Source: Neptunicella marina (lineage in GTDB: Bacteria > Pseudomonadota > Gammaproteobacteria > Enterobacterales > Alteromonadaceae). Taken from it: a DNA stretch of 64,000 bases. The stretch covers positions 186,001-250,000 of the forward strand of contig NZ_JACNEP010000007.1 of the NCBI RefSeq assembly GCF_014270035.1, read 5' to 3'. The position numbers and the translations under genes were made by a program. Shown here piece after piece: positions 18,743-27,608 of the stretch (the stretch's first letter is position 1; each line of letters starts with the position of its first letter). The notes under the pieces are model-generated. The model was not told the DNA's origin. It saw nothing but the letters and a program-made list of their open reading frames with translations, and did not search any database.

Positions 18743-19822
18743 TTAACACACTTTTTTGCCGTTACGTACAAAGCTGGGTTTAATCACTTTTACTGTAACC
18801 CACTTTTTACGCATTTCAACTTCGGCAGTTTCACCAATATTGGCAGGCACACGTGCCATTGCAATACTGTGACCGAGTGTTGGTGAGAATGTTCCAGAGG
18901 TAATTACCCCTTCTGCATCGCCCACTTTTACTGTTAATCCAGAGCGTAATACGCCCTTCTCTTCCATCACTAAGCCAACCAGTTTTTCGGTACCTTCGGC
19001 TTTTTGTTTTTCCAGTGCACTGCGGCCAACAAAATCGCGATCTGCTGGTTCCCATGTGATGGTCCAGCCCATGTTGGCAGCCAGTGGCGAAATGGTTTCG
19101 TCCATATCCTGACCGTACAGGTTCATACCCGCTTCTAAACGCAGGGTATCACGCGCGCCTAAACCACAAGGTTTAACACCGGCTTCCAGCAGTTTTTGCC
19201 AGAAATCAGCCGCTTGCTCGTTTGGCACCATAATTTCGTATCCGGCTTCACCGGTATAACCTGTGGTAGCAATAAATAAATCTTCAGCCTGTACGCCGTA
19301 GAACACTTTCATGCCTTCTACTGCTTCAACCTGTGCTGCTGAGAACACAGTTGCCGCTTTGGCTTTAGCATTTGGGCCTTGTACCGCAATCATCGCAAAT
19401 TCAGGGCGCTCGGTAATGGTTACATCAAACTTAGCCGCTTTATCTAACAACCAGTTCATGTCTTTTTCGCGGGTAGCAGAGTTAACTACTAAACGGTAGT
19501 TGGTGGCATCAAAGTGATACACGATTAAATCGTCAACCACACCGCCGGTTTCATTTAACATACCGCTGTACAGGGCTTTGCCTTTATCCTGCAGTTTTTC
19601 TACATCGTTAGCTAATAAATAACGCAGGTAAGCTTTAGCGTCGGTACCTTTTACATCAACAATGGTCATGTGAGATACATCGAACATTCCCGCGTCCTGA
19701 CGAACCGCGTGGTGCTCTTCAATTTGTGAACCGTAGTTGATTGGCATTTCCCAACCGTGAAAATCTACCATTTTGGCGCCAGCTTCTAAGTGCTTAGCAT
19801 GTAAAACCGTTTTATTGGTCAT
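18743..19822 (-). CDS. gcvT: Aminomethyltransferase, glycine cleavage T protein
   Basis: Transfers the methylene group from aminomethyl-GcvH to tetrahydrofolate and releases ammonia. Starting at 19822 ([15 protein letters not shown]) gives 359 residues, the usual family length; the open frame extends 19 codons further but lacks family similarity there. Conserved blocks include [27 protein letters not shown] and [14 protein letters not shown]. First gene of gcvTHP. The divergent LysR gene and palindromes in the intergenic region suggest local control. No glycine riboswitch fold was seen. Confidence 0.97.
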   Translation of the reverse strand: MTNKTVLHAKHLEAGAKMVDFHGWEMPINYGSQIEEHHAVRQDAGMFDVSHMTIVDVKGTDAKAYLRYLLANDVEKLQDKGKALYSGMLNETGGVVDDLIVYHFDATNYRLVVNSATREKDMNWLLDKAAKFDVTITERPEFAMIAVQGPNAKAKAATVFSAAQVEAVEGMKVFYGVQAEDLFIATTGYTGEAGYEIMVPNEQAADFWQKLLEAGVKPCGLGARDTLRLEAGMNLYGQDMDETISPLAANMGWTITWEPADRDFVGRSALEKQKAEGTEKLVGLVMEEKGVLRSGLTVKVGDAEGVITSGTFSPTLGHSIAMARVPANIGETAEVEMRKKWVTVKVIKPSFVRNGKKVC

Positions 19823-19902
19823 TGCATTAACCCTGCTTTTATCAATTTGAGCCTGAGTATAGAAACAGCCAGCGAGCACAACAAATTGAAAATTCCTATC
19901 AT

Positions 19903-19938
19903 TACATAAGAATTATTTATGTATAATCACAATTACAT
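19903..19938. promoter_or_regulatory. Putative LysR-regulator binding sites between gcvT and lysR gene
   Basis: ATGTATAATCACAATTACAT (19919-19938) is an interrupted palindrome with the T-N11-A core typical of LysR-type sites. It overlaps a second one with arms TACATAA and TTATGTA just before it. Both lie in the divergent promoter region. Recognition is inferred from symmetry. Confidence 0.5.
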
Positions 19939-19977
19939 GAGCAATCCTAATATTTACCTTATGTACAGGCTGGTCGG

Positions 19978-20823
19978 ATGAAACAACTGTCGTTAGATAA
20001 TTTGCGTACTTTTGTCACAGTGGTAGATAGCGGCGGTTATGCCAAAGCGGGTGAGCTGCTGGGGCGCACGCAACCGGCAATCAGCCTGCAAATTCGTAAT
20101 CTGGAAGAAAAGTTAGGTAAAAAGCTGTTCAGCAAAAACGGTCAGCGCCATCAGGTGAATATTGACGGACGTTTGTTATACCAACAGGCACGCGCCATGC
20201 TGGATATTAATGACGATATTTTTCGCCAGTTTGAACAAACCTCATTACGCGGACGTTTACACTTGGGTATTCCCAGTGAATTCGCCACCACCCTGCTGCC
20301 CGGCATAGTGGGTGAATTCAGTAAAATTTATCCCGATGTGGCGTTGGAAGTCACCTCAGCACTGAGTAAATCGCTACTCAACGATAAACAGCTGCCCGAC
20401 TTTGATTTAATTATGGCGCTGGTAGACCCCGATAAACCCACCGAAGGCGAAATTATTCTGGAAGATGATTTAGTCTGGGTCGGCAACCGCTTTCAGCCAG
20501 TACCCAGCGAAATGTTATCACTGGTTTTAGCGCCACATGGTTGTGTGTATCGCAGCCGCGTAATAGACCGCCTCAAACAGCAAACCCACCAATGGCGTAT
20601 TAGCTACACCAACGCTGATTTAACCGGATTAACTGCGGCGATTACCCAGGGATTAGGTATCACGGCTCTTTCGCGTGCCTCGGTACCGCAGGAACTAAGC
20701 GTGATCCGCAGCCCATACCTACCAGATTTAGGTAAAATAAAAATCTGCCTGTTCAACCACAGCCGCCACCACCCCCAAGCTACAGAACGCTTGGCAGAGT
20801 TTATAAAGAGTCGATTGAGGTAA
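19978..20823 (+). CDS. LysR-family transcriptional regulator
   Basis: A 281-residue regulator with the N-terminal winged HTH (LDNLRTFVTVVDSGGYAKAG, then RTQPAISLQIRNLEEKLG) and a C-terminal effector-binding domain starting near residue 90 (RLHLGIPSEFATTLLP). It is transcribed away from gcvT across 155 bp containing two overlapping palindromes, so gcvTHP and itself are likely targets. It is not an obvious GcvA by sequence. The inducer is unknown. Confidence 0.9.
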   Translation: MKQLSLDNLRTFVTVVDSGGYAKAGELLGRTQPAISLQIRNLEEKLGKKLFSKNGQRHQVNIDGRLLYQQARAMLDINDDIFRQFEQTSLRGRLHLGIPSEFATTLLPGIVGEFSKIYPDVALEVTSALSKSLLNDKQLPDFDLIMALVDPDKPTEGEIILEDDLVWVGNRFQPVPSEMLSLVLAPHGCVYRSRVIDRLKQQTHQWRISYTNADLTGLTAAITQGLGITALSRASVPQELSVIRSPYLPDLGKIKICLFNHSRHHPQATERLAEFIKSRLR

Positions 20824-20824
20824 G

Positions 20825-20848
20825 CCTTGCAGTGCCAGCTCTGCAAGG
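20825..20848 (+). terminator. Stem-loop after the LysR gene
   Basis: CCTTGCAG and CTGCAAGG enclose eight bases directly after the lysR stop codon. It is followed by ATAAAT rather than a strong T-run, so it is a weak terminator candidate. Confidence 0.45.
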
Positions 20849-20875
20849 ATAAATAAGCATTGCGCCTTCATTGAC

Positions 20876-20895
20876 AGCACCTGTTAACAGGTGCT
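20876..20895. promoter_or_regulatory. Perfect 20-bp palindrome upstream of phd-parE
   Basis: AGCACCTGTTAACAGGTGCT is fully self-complementary and sits about 37 bp before the antitoxin start. This is the usual place for a toxin-antitoxin autorepression operator. It could also form a terminator hairpin for lysR. Confidence 0.55.
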
Positions 20896-20931
20896 ATTTA
20901 AAGCACTTAAATCATCAAACAGGTCATCACT

Positions 20932-21201
20932 ATGTCCGTAAAATTCTCTGAAGATGTTATTCCTTTGTCAGACTTAAAAATAAATCCCGGAAAGGTGGTA
21001 CGCCGTGCGCAAGATACCCATCGCCCCATCCTGCTCACCAGTCGTGGCCGCGGTGTTGCTGTTGTGCAAGGTCTTGAAGTTTATGAAAAAACCGCAGAAG
21101 AACTGCGGTTTGTAAAAGCAGTCGCGCAAGGGTTGCTGGATGCGCGCGACGGCAACACTGTCTCTCTGGAGGACGCGAAGAAAACGCTGGGCATTGAATA
21201 A
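20932..21201 (+). CDS. Phd/YefM-family antitoxin
   Basis: An 89-residue antitoxin with the Phd/YefM N-terminal DNA-binding fold (VIPLSDLKINPGKVVRRAQ, then ILLTSRGRGVAVVQGLEVYE) and a C-terminal toxin-wrapping helix. Its stop overlaps the toxin start by one base (TAATG). It should bind the RelE/ParE toxin and repress the operon, probably through the palindrome just upstream. Confidence 0.9.
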   Translation: MSVKFSEDVIPLSDLKINPGKVVRRAQDTHRPILLTSRGRGVAVVQGLEVYEKTAEELRFVKAVAQGLLDARDGNTVSLEDAKKTLGIE

Positions 21202-21500
21202 TGAAACTACGTATCGCACAGTCCGCACTCAGCGACTTAAAAGCGATTCAGCAATATTACCAGGAACAGCAAGTGCCACATATCGGCAATGATTTTGTCG
21301 CAGCTATTTTGCAGCAAGCTGAAATGCTGCAACGTCACCCCGATTCAGGCCGCATCGTACCTGAGTTTAATCTGGACTATATTCGCGAATTAATTCACCC
21401 ACCGTTTCGGGTTGTTTATCTCAGGCAACAAAGTGAAATTGTGCTTATCCGTGTTTGGCGCAGTGAAAGGCTGCTCGAGCTTCCAGAAAATGACAGATAA
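21201..21500 (+). CDS. RelE/ParE-family toxin
   Basis: A 99-residue toxin with the RelE/ParE fold: an N-terminal beta-alpha hairpin (AQSALSDLKAIQQYYQEQ) and the C-terminal strands FRVVYLRQQSEIVLIRVWRSER. ParE members poison gyrase and RelE members cleave mRNA; sequence alone does not decide, but the IRVWRSER ending is more ParE-like. It pairs with the Phd-like antitoxin immediately upstream and converges on a second toxin gene 23 bp away. Confidence 0.88.
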   Translation: MKLRIAQSALSDLKAIQQYYQEQQVPHIGNDFVAAILQQAEMLQRHPDSGRIVPEFNLDYIRELIHPPFRVVYLRQQSEIVLIRVWRSERLLELPENDR

Positions 21501-21523
21501 ATTAAGAGGTAAGTTCTAATTTT

Positions 21524-21814
21524 TTAGAATATCTTTTTAACATCACGATAGAAATTTTCGTGTGAGCCAAGCGCAATTAACTCCAGGATAACCGTTCCAT
21601 CCTCATAACTGTAACCAAGTAAAGTTAACTGTTTGACCATCTTGAACTTATAAACTCGCAGAAAAGAAAGATCACCTTTTTTCGGCTCGCCAATCAGTGG
21701 ATCATCCATTAGCGTTTTAACCGCCTTGTCCAAATCTTTCTTTTGGTTTGCATGTAATTTTTTAACTGCTTTTTTAAAACTGGCAGTCTGTAATACGGTT
21801 GTAATGCTAGCCAA
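21524..21814 (-). CDS. RelE/ParE-type toxin of second pair
   Basis: Toxin of the RelE/ParE superfamily (LQTASFKKAVKKLHANQK, then LRVYKFKMVKQLTLLGYSY). The frame is open from 21883, but the first 23 codons lie inside the antitoxin gene and look unlike the family. A TTG at 21814 overlaps the antitoxin stop and has GGAG about eleven bases upstream, giving 96 residues and tight coupling. The alternative start is the ATG at 21883. Partner: the ParD-like protein directly upstream. Confidence 0.82.
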   Translation of the reverse strand: MASITTVLQTASFKKAVKKLHANQKKDLDKAVKTLMDDPLIGEPKKGDLSFLRVYKFKMVKQLTLLGYSYEDGTVILELIALGSHENFYRDVKKIF

Positions 21815-22028
21815 ACTCGTAAGGCTCCAACTTACCCGCTTCTTTCTCCGCTTTTGATATGATGGCCTGCTTGACAAACTCATAGGGTAAATCAGGATTA
21901 TCTTCCATCATTTCACCAATTTTCGCCCAATGCTCAATTTGCTTTGGCATAGTTCGATTCAGTGCTTTACCCATAATAGTGGCTTTATCCACCAGCTCTT
22001 GATCTAACCTTACACTTGCGGTTGCCAT
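21807..22028 (-). CDS. ParD-like antitoxin
   Basis: A 73-residue antitoxin beginning MATASVRLDQELVDKATIMG, the ribbon-helix-helix-like start of the ParD-like family, followed by an acidic C-terminal toxin-binding tail. It overlaps the start of the toxin gene. A 19-bp inverted repeat lies about 30 bp upstream of its start codon and probably serves as its operator. Confidence 0.82.
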   Translation of the reverse strand: MATASVRLDQELVDKATIMGKALNRTMPKQIEHWAKIGEMMEDNPDLPYEFVKQAIISKAEKEAGKLEPYEFG

Positions 22029-22057
22029 AAAACTGTCTCCTTATATCAACTAAGATA

Positions 22058-22076
22058 TTGTAGCAATCCGCTACAA
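22058..22076. promoter_or_regulatory. Operator-like inverted repeat of the parD-like gene
   Basis: TTGTAGC and GCTACAA are separated by five bases and lie 30-48 bp upstream of the antitoxin start. This fits autorepression by the ribbon-helix-helix antitoxin. Confidence 0.5.
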
Positions 22077-22169
22077 TTGTCGCAAATCGCGCAACAGAAA
22101 ATGAAATTCACTAAAGCATGGAGGTATGTTAATTCAATATTTGACGTTTTGTGTTATCTGAAACATTGC

Positions 22170-22870
22170 TTATTTCACGTCCCTTCGTGGACGCGAGCCT
22201 ATTTGGACAGACCCAAATAGGCGAAAGGTCTTTCACTCCATTTACTTTCTTAACGCCAAAATCAAGCTGCCTTTAATTCGAATCGGCCAAAGGCAGCAGT
22301 CCATGCAAAGCATTGGCCTTGGCCGAACGTCGTGTTCGGCCATTCGAAAGCCAACTTGGTTTTGCCTAAAAGTCAGAGTCGCATAAAGTCAGCCTCTGGC
22401 TGACTAGGTAAAACCAAAACTTTAAATTTATGGGCGACAGCGGCCAAACGCAGTTTGGCTCATTGCGACTCAAACTTGCCTTGTGAAGGTGAAACTTGTT
22501 CGAACGGGAAAACAGGACGTTTTCCCGAGGTGCGTGCTTTGCAAGGATAGCTGCCTCGCACCGGTTCGATTAAACAAGTGATACCGCAACAAGATTAGCA
22601 AGTTGGCGGAGTAGAGCACTTTTTACTTCGGACTTCCTGTCCTTCGCCCTTCGGGTCGCACTAAAGTGCGTTTAAAATTTTTCCTAAAAATTTTGTCCCA
22701 TTTTTGGTGCCTCAAAACAGGGTCCCGCCCAAAGGATTGGGCGTGAAAACATCATGGACGATACGAACTATGACATGAAATCACAGGATTTTTACTCCGG
22801 ACTTCCTGTCCTTCGCCTTTCAGGCCGCACTAAAGTGCGTTCAAATTTGATCCTGTCAAATTTGTCGCCT
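22170..22870. other. Hairpin-dense region without a gene; candidate structured RNA or repeat
   Basis: No convincing gene lies between 22,029 and 23,012. The stretch holds many strong stems: GCCTATTTGG/CCAAATAGGC (22197-22222), GGCCGAAC/GTTCGGCC (22321-22341), AGTCAGCC/GGCTGACT (22387-22405), GCCAAAC/GTTTGGC (22443-22459) and CGGGAAAAC/GTTTTCCCG (22505-22527). The last sits inside a larger stem joining 22495-22505 to 22564-22578. Two diverged copies occur at 22621-22699 and 22790-22869. In those copies stem bases differ in pairs, for example AAAATTTTT/AAAAATTTT against CAAATTTGA/TCAAATTTG. This favours a conserved folded molecule. The strand is undetermined. Confidence 0.6.
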
Positions 22871-22953
22871 CTTTCTTATCCCTAACAAAGGGGCTCGCCC
22901 CACATGGAAGCGGTGAGAAAAAGGCTACGGACAGCAAAATAACGGCAGATACA

Positions 22954-22981
22954 AAAAAGGTGAGTATCAACTCACCTTTTT
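22954..22981 (-). terminator. Intrinsic terminator after gnd
   Basis: AAAAAGGTGAG and CTCACCTTTTT enclose six bases. It ends gnd transcripts on the minus strand and, being symmetric, could also end any plus-strand RNA from the hairpin-rich region. Confidence 0.85.
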
Positions 22982-22998
22982 GCTAATTCAAACAACGC

Positions 22999-23026
22999 TT
23001 ATACGTTATACGTTATACGTTATACG
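22999..23026. repeat. Four tandem heptamers at the gnd stop codon
   Basis: TTATACG is repeated exactly four times. The gnd stop codon (TAA, complement of TTA at 23013-23015) falls inside the array, so part lies in the last codons and part downstream. A simple-repeat expansion by slippage is likely. Confidence 0.85.
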
Positions 23027-24464
23027 TGGTCGATGCTGTATCCCCACCACGGCCAGTCCAGTTGGTGTGGAAAAATTCACCGCGTTCACGGTCGATACGC
23101 TCATAGGTATGCGCACCAAAGTAGTCACGTTGCGCTTGCAGCAAATTTGCGGGTAAACGTGCGTGACGGTAACCGTCGAAGTAGCTTAGTGCCGAGGTTA
23201 ACGTTGGGGTTGGAACACCGTTCATTGCTGCGGTAGCAACCACACGGCGCCAGCCAGCCTGAGCTGCCATCATTTTCTCAACAAAGTAATCGTCCACTAA
23301 CAGGTTGGTTAGTTCAGGATTACGATCAAAGGCATCTTTGATTTTGTTTAAGAAAGTTGAACGGATAATACAGCCACCACGCCACATTAACGCGATACCG
23401 CCGTAGTTTAAATCCCAGCCCGAGGCTTTAGCCGCTTCACGCATTAATACGTAGCCCTGGGCGTAAGATACGATTTTAGAGGCTAACAATGCCTGACGGA
23501 TATCTTCGATAAAAGCTTTTTTATCGCCTTCAAACGCAGGTTTAGGACCAGATAAAATTTTAGAGGCTGCCACACGCTCGTCTTTTTGTGCTGACAAACA
23601 ACGTGCGAATACCGCTTCACCAATCAGGGTTAATGGTACACCTTCTTCCAGTGCAGAAACCGCTGTCCATTTACCTGTACCTTTTTGACCAGCAGTATCG
23701 AGAATCTTTTCAACCAGCGGCTCGCCGTCTTCTTTAAACGCCAGAATGTCACGGGTAATTTCAATCAGATAGCTGTCGAGCTCACCTTCGTTCCAGTCTT
23801 TAAATACTTCATGCATTTCGTCGGCTGACAAGCCCAGCAGTTCTTTCATGATTTGGTAGGCTTCACAAATCAGCTGCATATCGCCGTATTCGATGCCGTT
23901 ATGCACCATTTTCACGAAGTGGCCTGCGCCGTCTTCACCAACCCAGTCACAACAAGGTGTGCCATCTTCAACTTTGGCCGAAATGCTTTGGAAAATGTCT
24001 TTTACTGCTGACCATGCGGCAGTTGAACCACCAGGCATAATGGATGGACCAGTTAATGCGCCTTCTTCGCCGCCCGATACACCGGTACCAATGTATAACA
24101 GGCCTTTGCTTTCAAGGTATTTAGTACGACGATTTGAATCAGGGAAGTGGGTATTACCACCATCAATAATGATGTCGCCTTTATCCAGATGCGGGATTAA
24201 TTGCTCAATCATGTCGTCTACTGCCTGGCCAGCTTTAACCATTAACATGATTTTACGAGGGGCAGCCAGTGAACTTACCAGCTCTTCAATACTAAAAGCA
24301 CCGCGGATAGTTTTGCCCTTGGCACGGCCTTCGATAAACTTTTCTACTTTTTCAGCAGAACGGTTATACGCCGTTACCGTAAATCCTTTGCTTGCCATGT
24401 TCAGAATCAGGTTTTCACCCATTACTGCCAGGCCCACCAGGCCAATATCCGAAAGTTCTTTCAT
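23013..24464 (-). CDS. gnd: 6-phosphogluconate dehydrogenase (decarboxylating)
   Basis: NADP-dependent enzyme of the oxidative pentose phosphate pathway, converting 6-phosphogluconate to ribulose 5-phosphate. The Rossmann start [20 protein letters not shown], the substrate region [20 protein letters not shown] and the catalytic [18 protein letters not shown] are all intact. At 483 residues it is a normal long-chain form. It stands alone with its own terminator; zwf and pgl are not nearby. Confidence 0.98.
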   Translation of the reverse strand: MKELSDIGLVGLAVMGENLILNMASKGFTVTAYNRSAEKVEKFIEGRAKGKTIRGAFSIEELVSSLAAPRKIMLMVKAGQAVDDMIEQLIPHLDKGDIIIDGGNTHFPDSNRRTKYLESKGLLYIGTGVSGGEEGALTGPSIMPGGSTAAWSAVKDIFQSISAKVEDGTPCCDWVGEDGAGHFVKMVHNGIEYGDMQLICEAYQIMKELLGLSADEMHEVFKDWNEGELDSYLIEITRDILAFKEDGEPLVEKILDTAGQKGTGKWTAVSALEEGVPLTLIGEAVFARCLSAQKDERVAASKILSGPKPAFEGDKKAFIEDIRQALLASKIVSYAQGYVLMREAAKASGWDLNYGGIALMWRGGCIIRSTFLNKIKDAFDRNPELTNLLVDDYFVEKMMAAQAGWRRVVATAAMNGVPTPTLTSALSYFDGYRHARLPANLLQAQRDYFGAHTYERIDRERGEFFHTNWTGRGGDTASTTYNV

Positions 24465-24712
24465 AGTCGTGTCAGCTCGTCGTTTTAAAAGTTGCGATAA
24501 TGTAGTGGTTCAGGCCAGCAGAAACAAGTCAAAACAATGACAGGTTTCGTATTTAAACAATTGAACTTGCCTGTGCTGCTATTCTACTGATTTTTAACCA
24601 ATCAGACCAATCGACATATGAACAAATAAGCAATAGTGACTGAAAATCAAATAGATGCTGAACCGATACTGTTACTTCTTATTTATGTACGCGTTACTTC
24701 TATTTCAACAAA
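24465..24712. other. Intergenic region upstream of gnd
   Basis: AT-rich, no convincing reading frame and no conserved motif recognised. It must hold the gnd promoter on the minus strand. Confidence 0.5.
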
Positions 24713-24739
24713 AAAGGGCGTTTGTTTTAAACGCCCTTT
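24713..24739 (-). terminator. Intrinsic terminator of the ABC/DUF4340 operon
   Basis: AAAGGGCGTTT and AAACGCCCTTT enclose five bases, followed on the minus strand by a T-run. It lies just after the DUF4340 gene stop. Confidence 0.88.
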
Positions 24740-24760
24740 GCTCCTAGTCATAACTAAAGG

Positions 24761-25777
24761 TTATTTAGGTGCTTCGCCTTCATCAATCACAGCACCCGAC
24801 ATTGGCACATTATCACTGGCTTTTTGCAGGAAATCTTCCATGCCTTTATTGAGTTGCTCAAAGCTAAAGCTGGAAATTTTGTAAGTGCGATGTTGCCAGT
24901 AACCTTGCAGTGAATCAGACGACACAGTTAAATAATGGTCATTGCCAACAGTGGCAATGTCCAACTGATACAGATCACCGTTGTATAAACTCACATTAAA
25001 GGTGGTTTTATCCGCTTGTGACCAGTCGACGGTATCGGCCGCAGCGATGGCTTCAAAGTTCAGCCCTGTTACTGAACTTACCGCAGCATCAAGCACGCCC
25101 GGATAAGTTAATTTACGATCGGCTGCTAAATCAGCTAGCTCAAAATGTGGCTGCTGTTTGTCCTGCTTGCGGATAATCCAGCCTTTTTCACCCAATTTTT
25201 CCAGTTGCTGAATATCCTGCATGGCAGTGGGCAAAACAGGCTGTTTTAACCAATCAGTATCTGAAAATGGCAGCTCAAAGGCTTTATCCACCAGCCATGC
25301 CTGATTGTTTTTTGGCAGGCGCACATACTGGCCGCTGGAACGTTCAGGACGCTGTCCCACCAGTACCGACCAGCTTTTGCTGCCCGAATATAACGTCACT
25401 TGAGTGGCTAAGCTGTCCTGATCGCTAATTGCCCGTAAGCCTAAACGGTCGAAATAATCGGGCTTGCTGGTTTTGGCCTGCAGCTGACGCGCTTCCACCA
25501 TAGCCGTGATGAGTTTCGCCAGCTTAGTTTGCTCTACCGGATAATTATCCAGCGCAGCAGCCACCCACTGTCCGTCTTGCTGCGTGGCGTTAAAATCCAG
25601 ACCATGGGCTTTTTTAATCTCGATCCTGTCAATGTTAGCCGCGCTGGATTTTAAGCCTTCCAGCATCAGGCCCTTTTCCAGCGAGCCTTGCTGTTGGTGT
25701 TTGTTGAAGACCAGAAAACCTGCAAACGCTGCCAGTACCACCGCCAGTGATAAAATACCGATATGTTTATTCATCAT
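24761..25777 (-). CDS. DUF4340 domain protein of a Gld-like ABC system
   Basis: A 338-residue protein with one N-terminal membrane segment (HIGILSLAVVLAAFAGFLVF) and a large outer domain of repeating beta modules (WAAALDNYPVEQTKLAKLI-like; RLGLRAISDQ), typical of DUF4340. It overlaps the end of the upstream GldG-like gene by 4 bp and closes a four-gene operon. It is probably a periplasmic accessory of the transporter. Substrate unknown. Confidence 0.85.
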   Translation of the reverse strand: MMNKHIGILSLAVVLAAFAGFLVFNKHQQQGSLEKGLMLEGLKSSAANIDRIEIKKAHGLDFNATQQDGQWVAAALDNYPVEQTKLAKLITAMVEARQLQAKTSKPDYFDRLGLRAISDQDSLATQVTLYSGSKSWSVLVGQRPERSSGQYVRLPKNNQAWLVDKAFELPFSDTDWLKQPVLPTAMQDIQQLEKLGEKGWIIRKQDKQQPHFELADLAADRKLTYPGVLDAAVSSVTGLNFEAIAAADTVDWSQADKTTFNVSLYNGDLYQLDIATVGNDHYLTVSSDSLQGYWQHRTYKISSFSFEQLNKGMEDFLQKASDNVPMSGAVIDEGEAPK

Positions 25778-27606
25778 GCCTCCTTACTGGCGCGTTTACG
25801 GCTAATGCGGGCAATAAAGCCCAGCAGCAACACTAAAATCAGCGGTGCAACAGCGATATTGATAAATTTAAGCTCGCTGCCCAGATTTTCAATGTCCATA
25901 TCCAGTTGATGACGCACTTCACGCAATTCCTTACGAATGGCGATTTTCTTTTGCATAAACTGCTCAATCGCCTGCTGCTGCTCATCGCTTAATACCAGCG
26001 CGCCATTTTCTGCTTGCTGGCCCTGCAACTGAGATAACTGCTGTTCGGTTTGTTGCAGTTCCTGCTGTAGTTGTTGCTCTTTTTCACGGAAGCGTTTTTC
26101 AGCTTTAACGGTTAAGGCATCAACCACATCAAACGGACGTGCCGATGTACCGCGGCTACGCACACTGATCAGTGCGTTGCTGCCACCTAAGTTTTCCACT
26201 GCGTTGGTAACAAAGTCACCATTATTGGCAAAGGGGGTAAAAATAGTCTGACCGAAGAAATTCGACTGGCTACCCCAGAAACGGTCGGTAAGTAAGTCAG
26301 TATCTGCCACCACAATCACATTTAATTGCTTTGTATCTGCCACAAAATCATCGGTTTCGACGCCATCCGGCACCTTATCAAAGGCCGATTTCGCCGTTCC
26401 TGACAAACGCGCTGCTACCGTATACGCGGTATTAGTCGAAGTAAACTTGCTGGCAAGCGCGTTTACATCACGGGTCACGCCATATGTAGCGCCATCGATC
26501 AAACCTGAATTATCCGAGGTTTGAATCAGCGGGATAAATTTAGTTTTGCTGTCTTTTTTGTGCATAAGCGCGCCAACAGAGGCCGCGTTAATCACATCCA
26601 GACTGGCGGTAACCACATCGTCTTTATCCAGCGCGTTGCCCTGCAAACCTAAATAACCTAAATGACGTTCCACACCGTTTTGAGTGCGGATATCGAGGCC
26701 GGAGGCTGCATCTAACACAACCTGCTCGCCGTTAAATTCAATGCCCCAACTTGCAAGCAAATTATTGATATCGGTTGCGCCATTGCCTGTCATGGCAGAC
26801 ATGGGATCAGAATCGGTATGTGGATCGACAAAGGCCAGCACTTTACCACCGTGCATCGCATATTGATCAATCGAGAACTGCAATTGCTCGCTGTAATTTT
26901 TAGGATTCACCAACAGCAACACATCAGTATCGGCGGGCACTTCTGCAATATCATTACCCAGTTTTTGCACGTCGTACAATTGCTGCAACTGGGTAAAGAT
27001 AGTCCAGGGCGGGTCCATACGACCTGTCATTGGGTTCTGACCACCCATCACCGCTAAATCAGTGATCACACTCACATGAACTTTTTTCGGATCCGTTAGC
27101 TGATACACCAGTTTGCTGATGTCGTATTCAAGGAAGGATTCCTGTTTAGGGTCAAAAAAGGCAATGATTTTTTCATCATCATAAGCATTGCTGCCTGCGA
27201 GCCCTAAATACACCGGATCGCCACCATTACCCACTGTTGCACCGGTTAAACCAAACTGATTGGCTTTGTCCTCAGCTTCGGAAAACGGCACAGGATCAAT
27301 CTTATGCAGGATAATTTTGCCATCTGACGCGCTGGCATATTCTTCCAGCAAACTTTCTACGCGATTGGCATAGTTGCGCAGGCTGGTCATGCCATTCGAG
27401 GCTTTATCCGAATAAAAGAAATACAAATGCACCGGCTCATCGATAGCTTTAAGAATTTCTTTACTGCCATCGGATAAGGAATACACCTGATCTTCGGTTA
27501 AATCGAGGCGCATATCACTTAATAAGTGATTGTTAATTAAGACTAATGCGGTAAATACCACTGCCAGCAAAATGGCAGTCAGGGTACCTGAAAATTTATT
27601 CAACAT
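25774..27606 (-). CDS. GldG-like ABC transport auxiliary protein
   Basis: A 610-residue protein with an N-terminal membrane helix (LTAILLAVVFTALVLINNHL), a large extracytoplasmic domain of the Gldg/ABC-auxiliary type (FYSDKASNGMTSLRNYANRV), a Gln-rich coiled coil near 505-560 and a C-terminal membrane helix (INIAVAPLILVLLLGFI). In Bacteroidetes the related GldG serves gliding; in gammaproteobacteria this set has no established role. It is preceded by the permease gene with a 2-bp gap and followed by DUF4340. Confidence 0.88.
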   Translation of the reverse strand: MLNKFSGTLTAILLAVVFTALVLINNHLLSDMRLDLTEDQVYSLSDGSKEILKAIDEPVHLYFFYSDKASNGMTSLRNYANRVESLLEEYASASDGKIILHKIDPVPFSEAEDKANQFGLTGATVGNGGDPVYLGLAGSNAYDDEKIIAFFDPKQESFLEYDISKLVYQLTDPKKVHVSVITDLAVMGGQNPMTGRMDPPWTIFTQLQQLYDVQKLGNDIAEVPADTDVLLLVNPKNYSEQLQFSIDQYAMHGGKVLAFVDPHTDSDPMSAMTGNGATDINNLLASWGIEFNGEQVVLDAASGLDIRTQNGVERHLGYLGLQGNALDKDDVVTASLDVINAASVGALMHKKDSKTKFIPLIQTSDNSGLIDGATYGVTRDVNALASKFTSTNTAYTVAARLSGTAKSAFDKVPDGVETDDFVADTKQLNVIVVADTDLLTDRFWGSQSNFFGQTIFTPFANNGDFVTNAVENLGGSNALISVRSRGTSARPFDVVDALTVKAEKRFREKEQQLQQELQQTEQQLSQLQGQQAENGALVLSDEQQQAIEQFMQKKIAIRKELREVRHQLDMDIENLGSELKFINIAVAPLILVLLLGFIARISRKRASKEA

Positions 27607-27608
27607 AC

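Noticed and set aside
19823-19977. Glycine riboswitch before gcvT
   Set aside because: No tandem aptamer-like conserved blocks or suitable length; the gap is mainly palindromic operator-like sequence.
22621-22869. Protein-coding gene in the hairpin-rich region
   Set aside because: All six frames are interrupted, and the differences between the two copies follow base pairing, not codons.
23893-24540. 215-codon plus-strand open frame opposite gnd
   Set aside because: Antisense to a highly conserved gene; long antisense frames arise from its codon bias.
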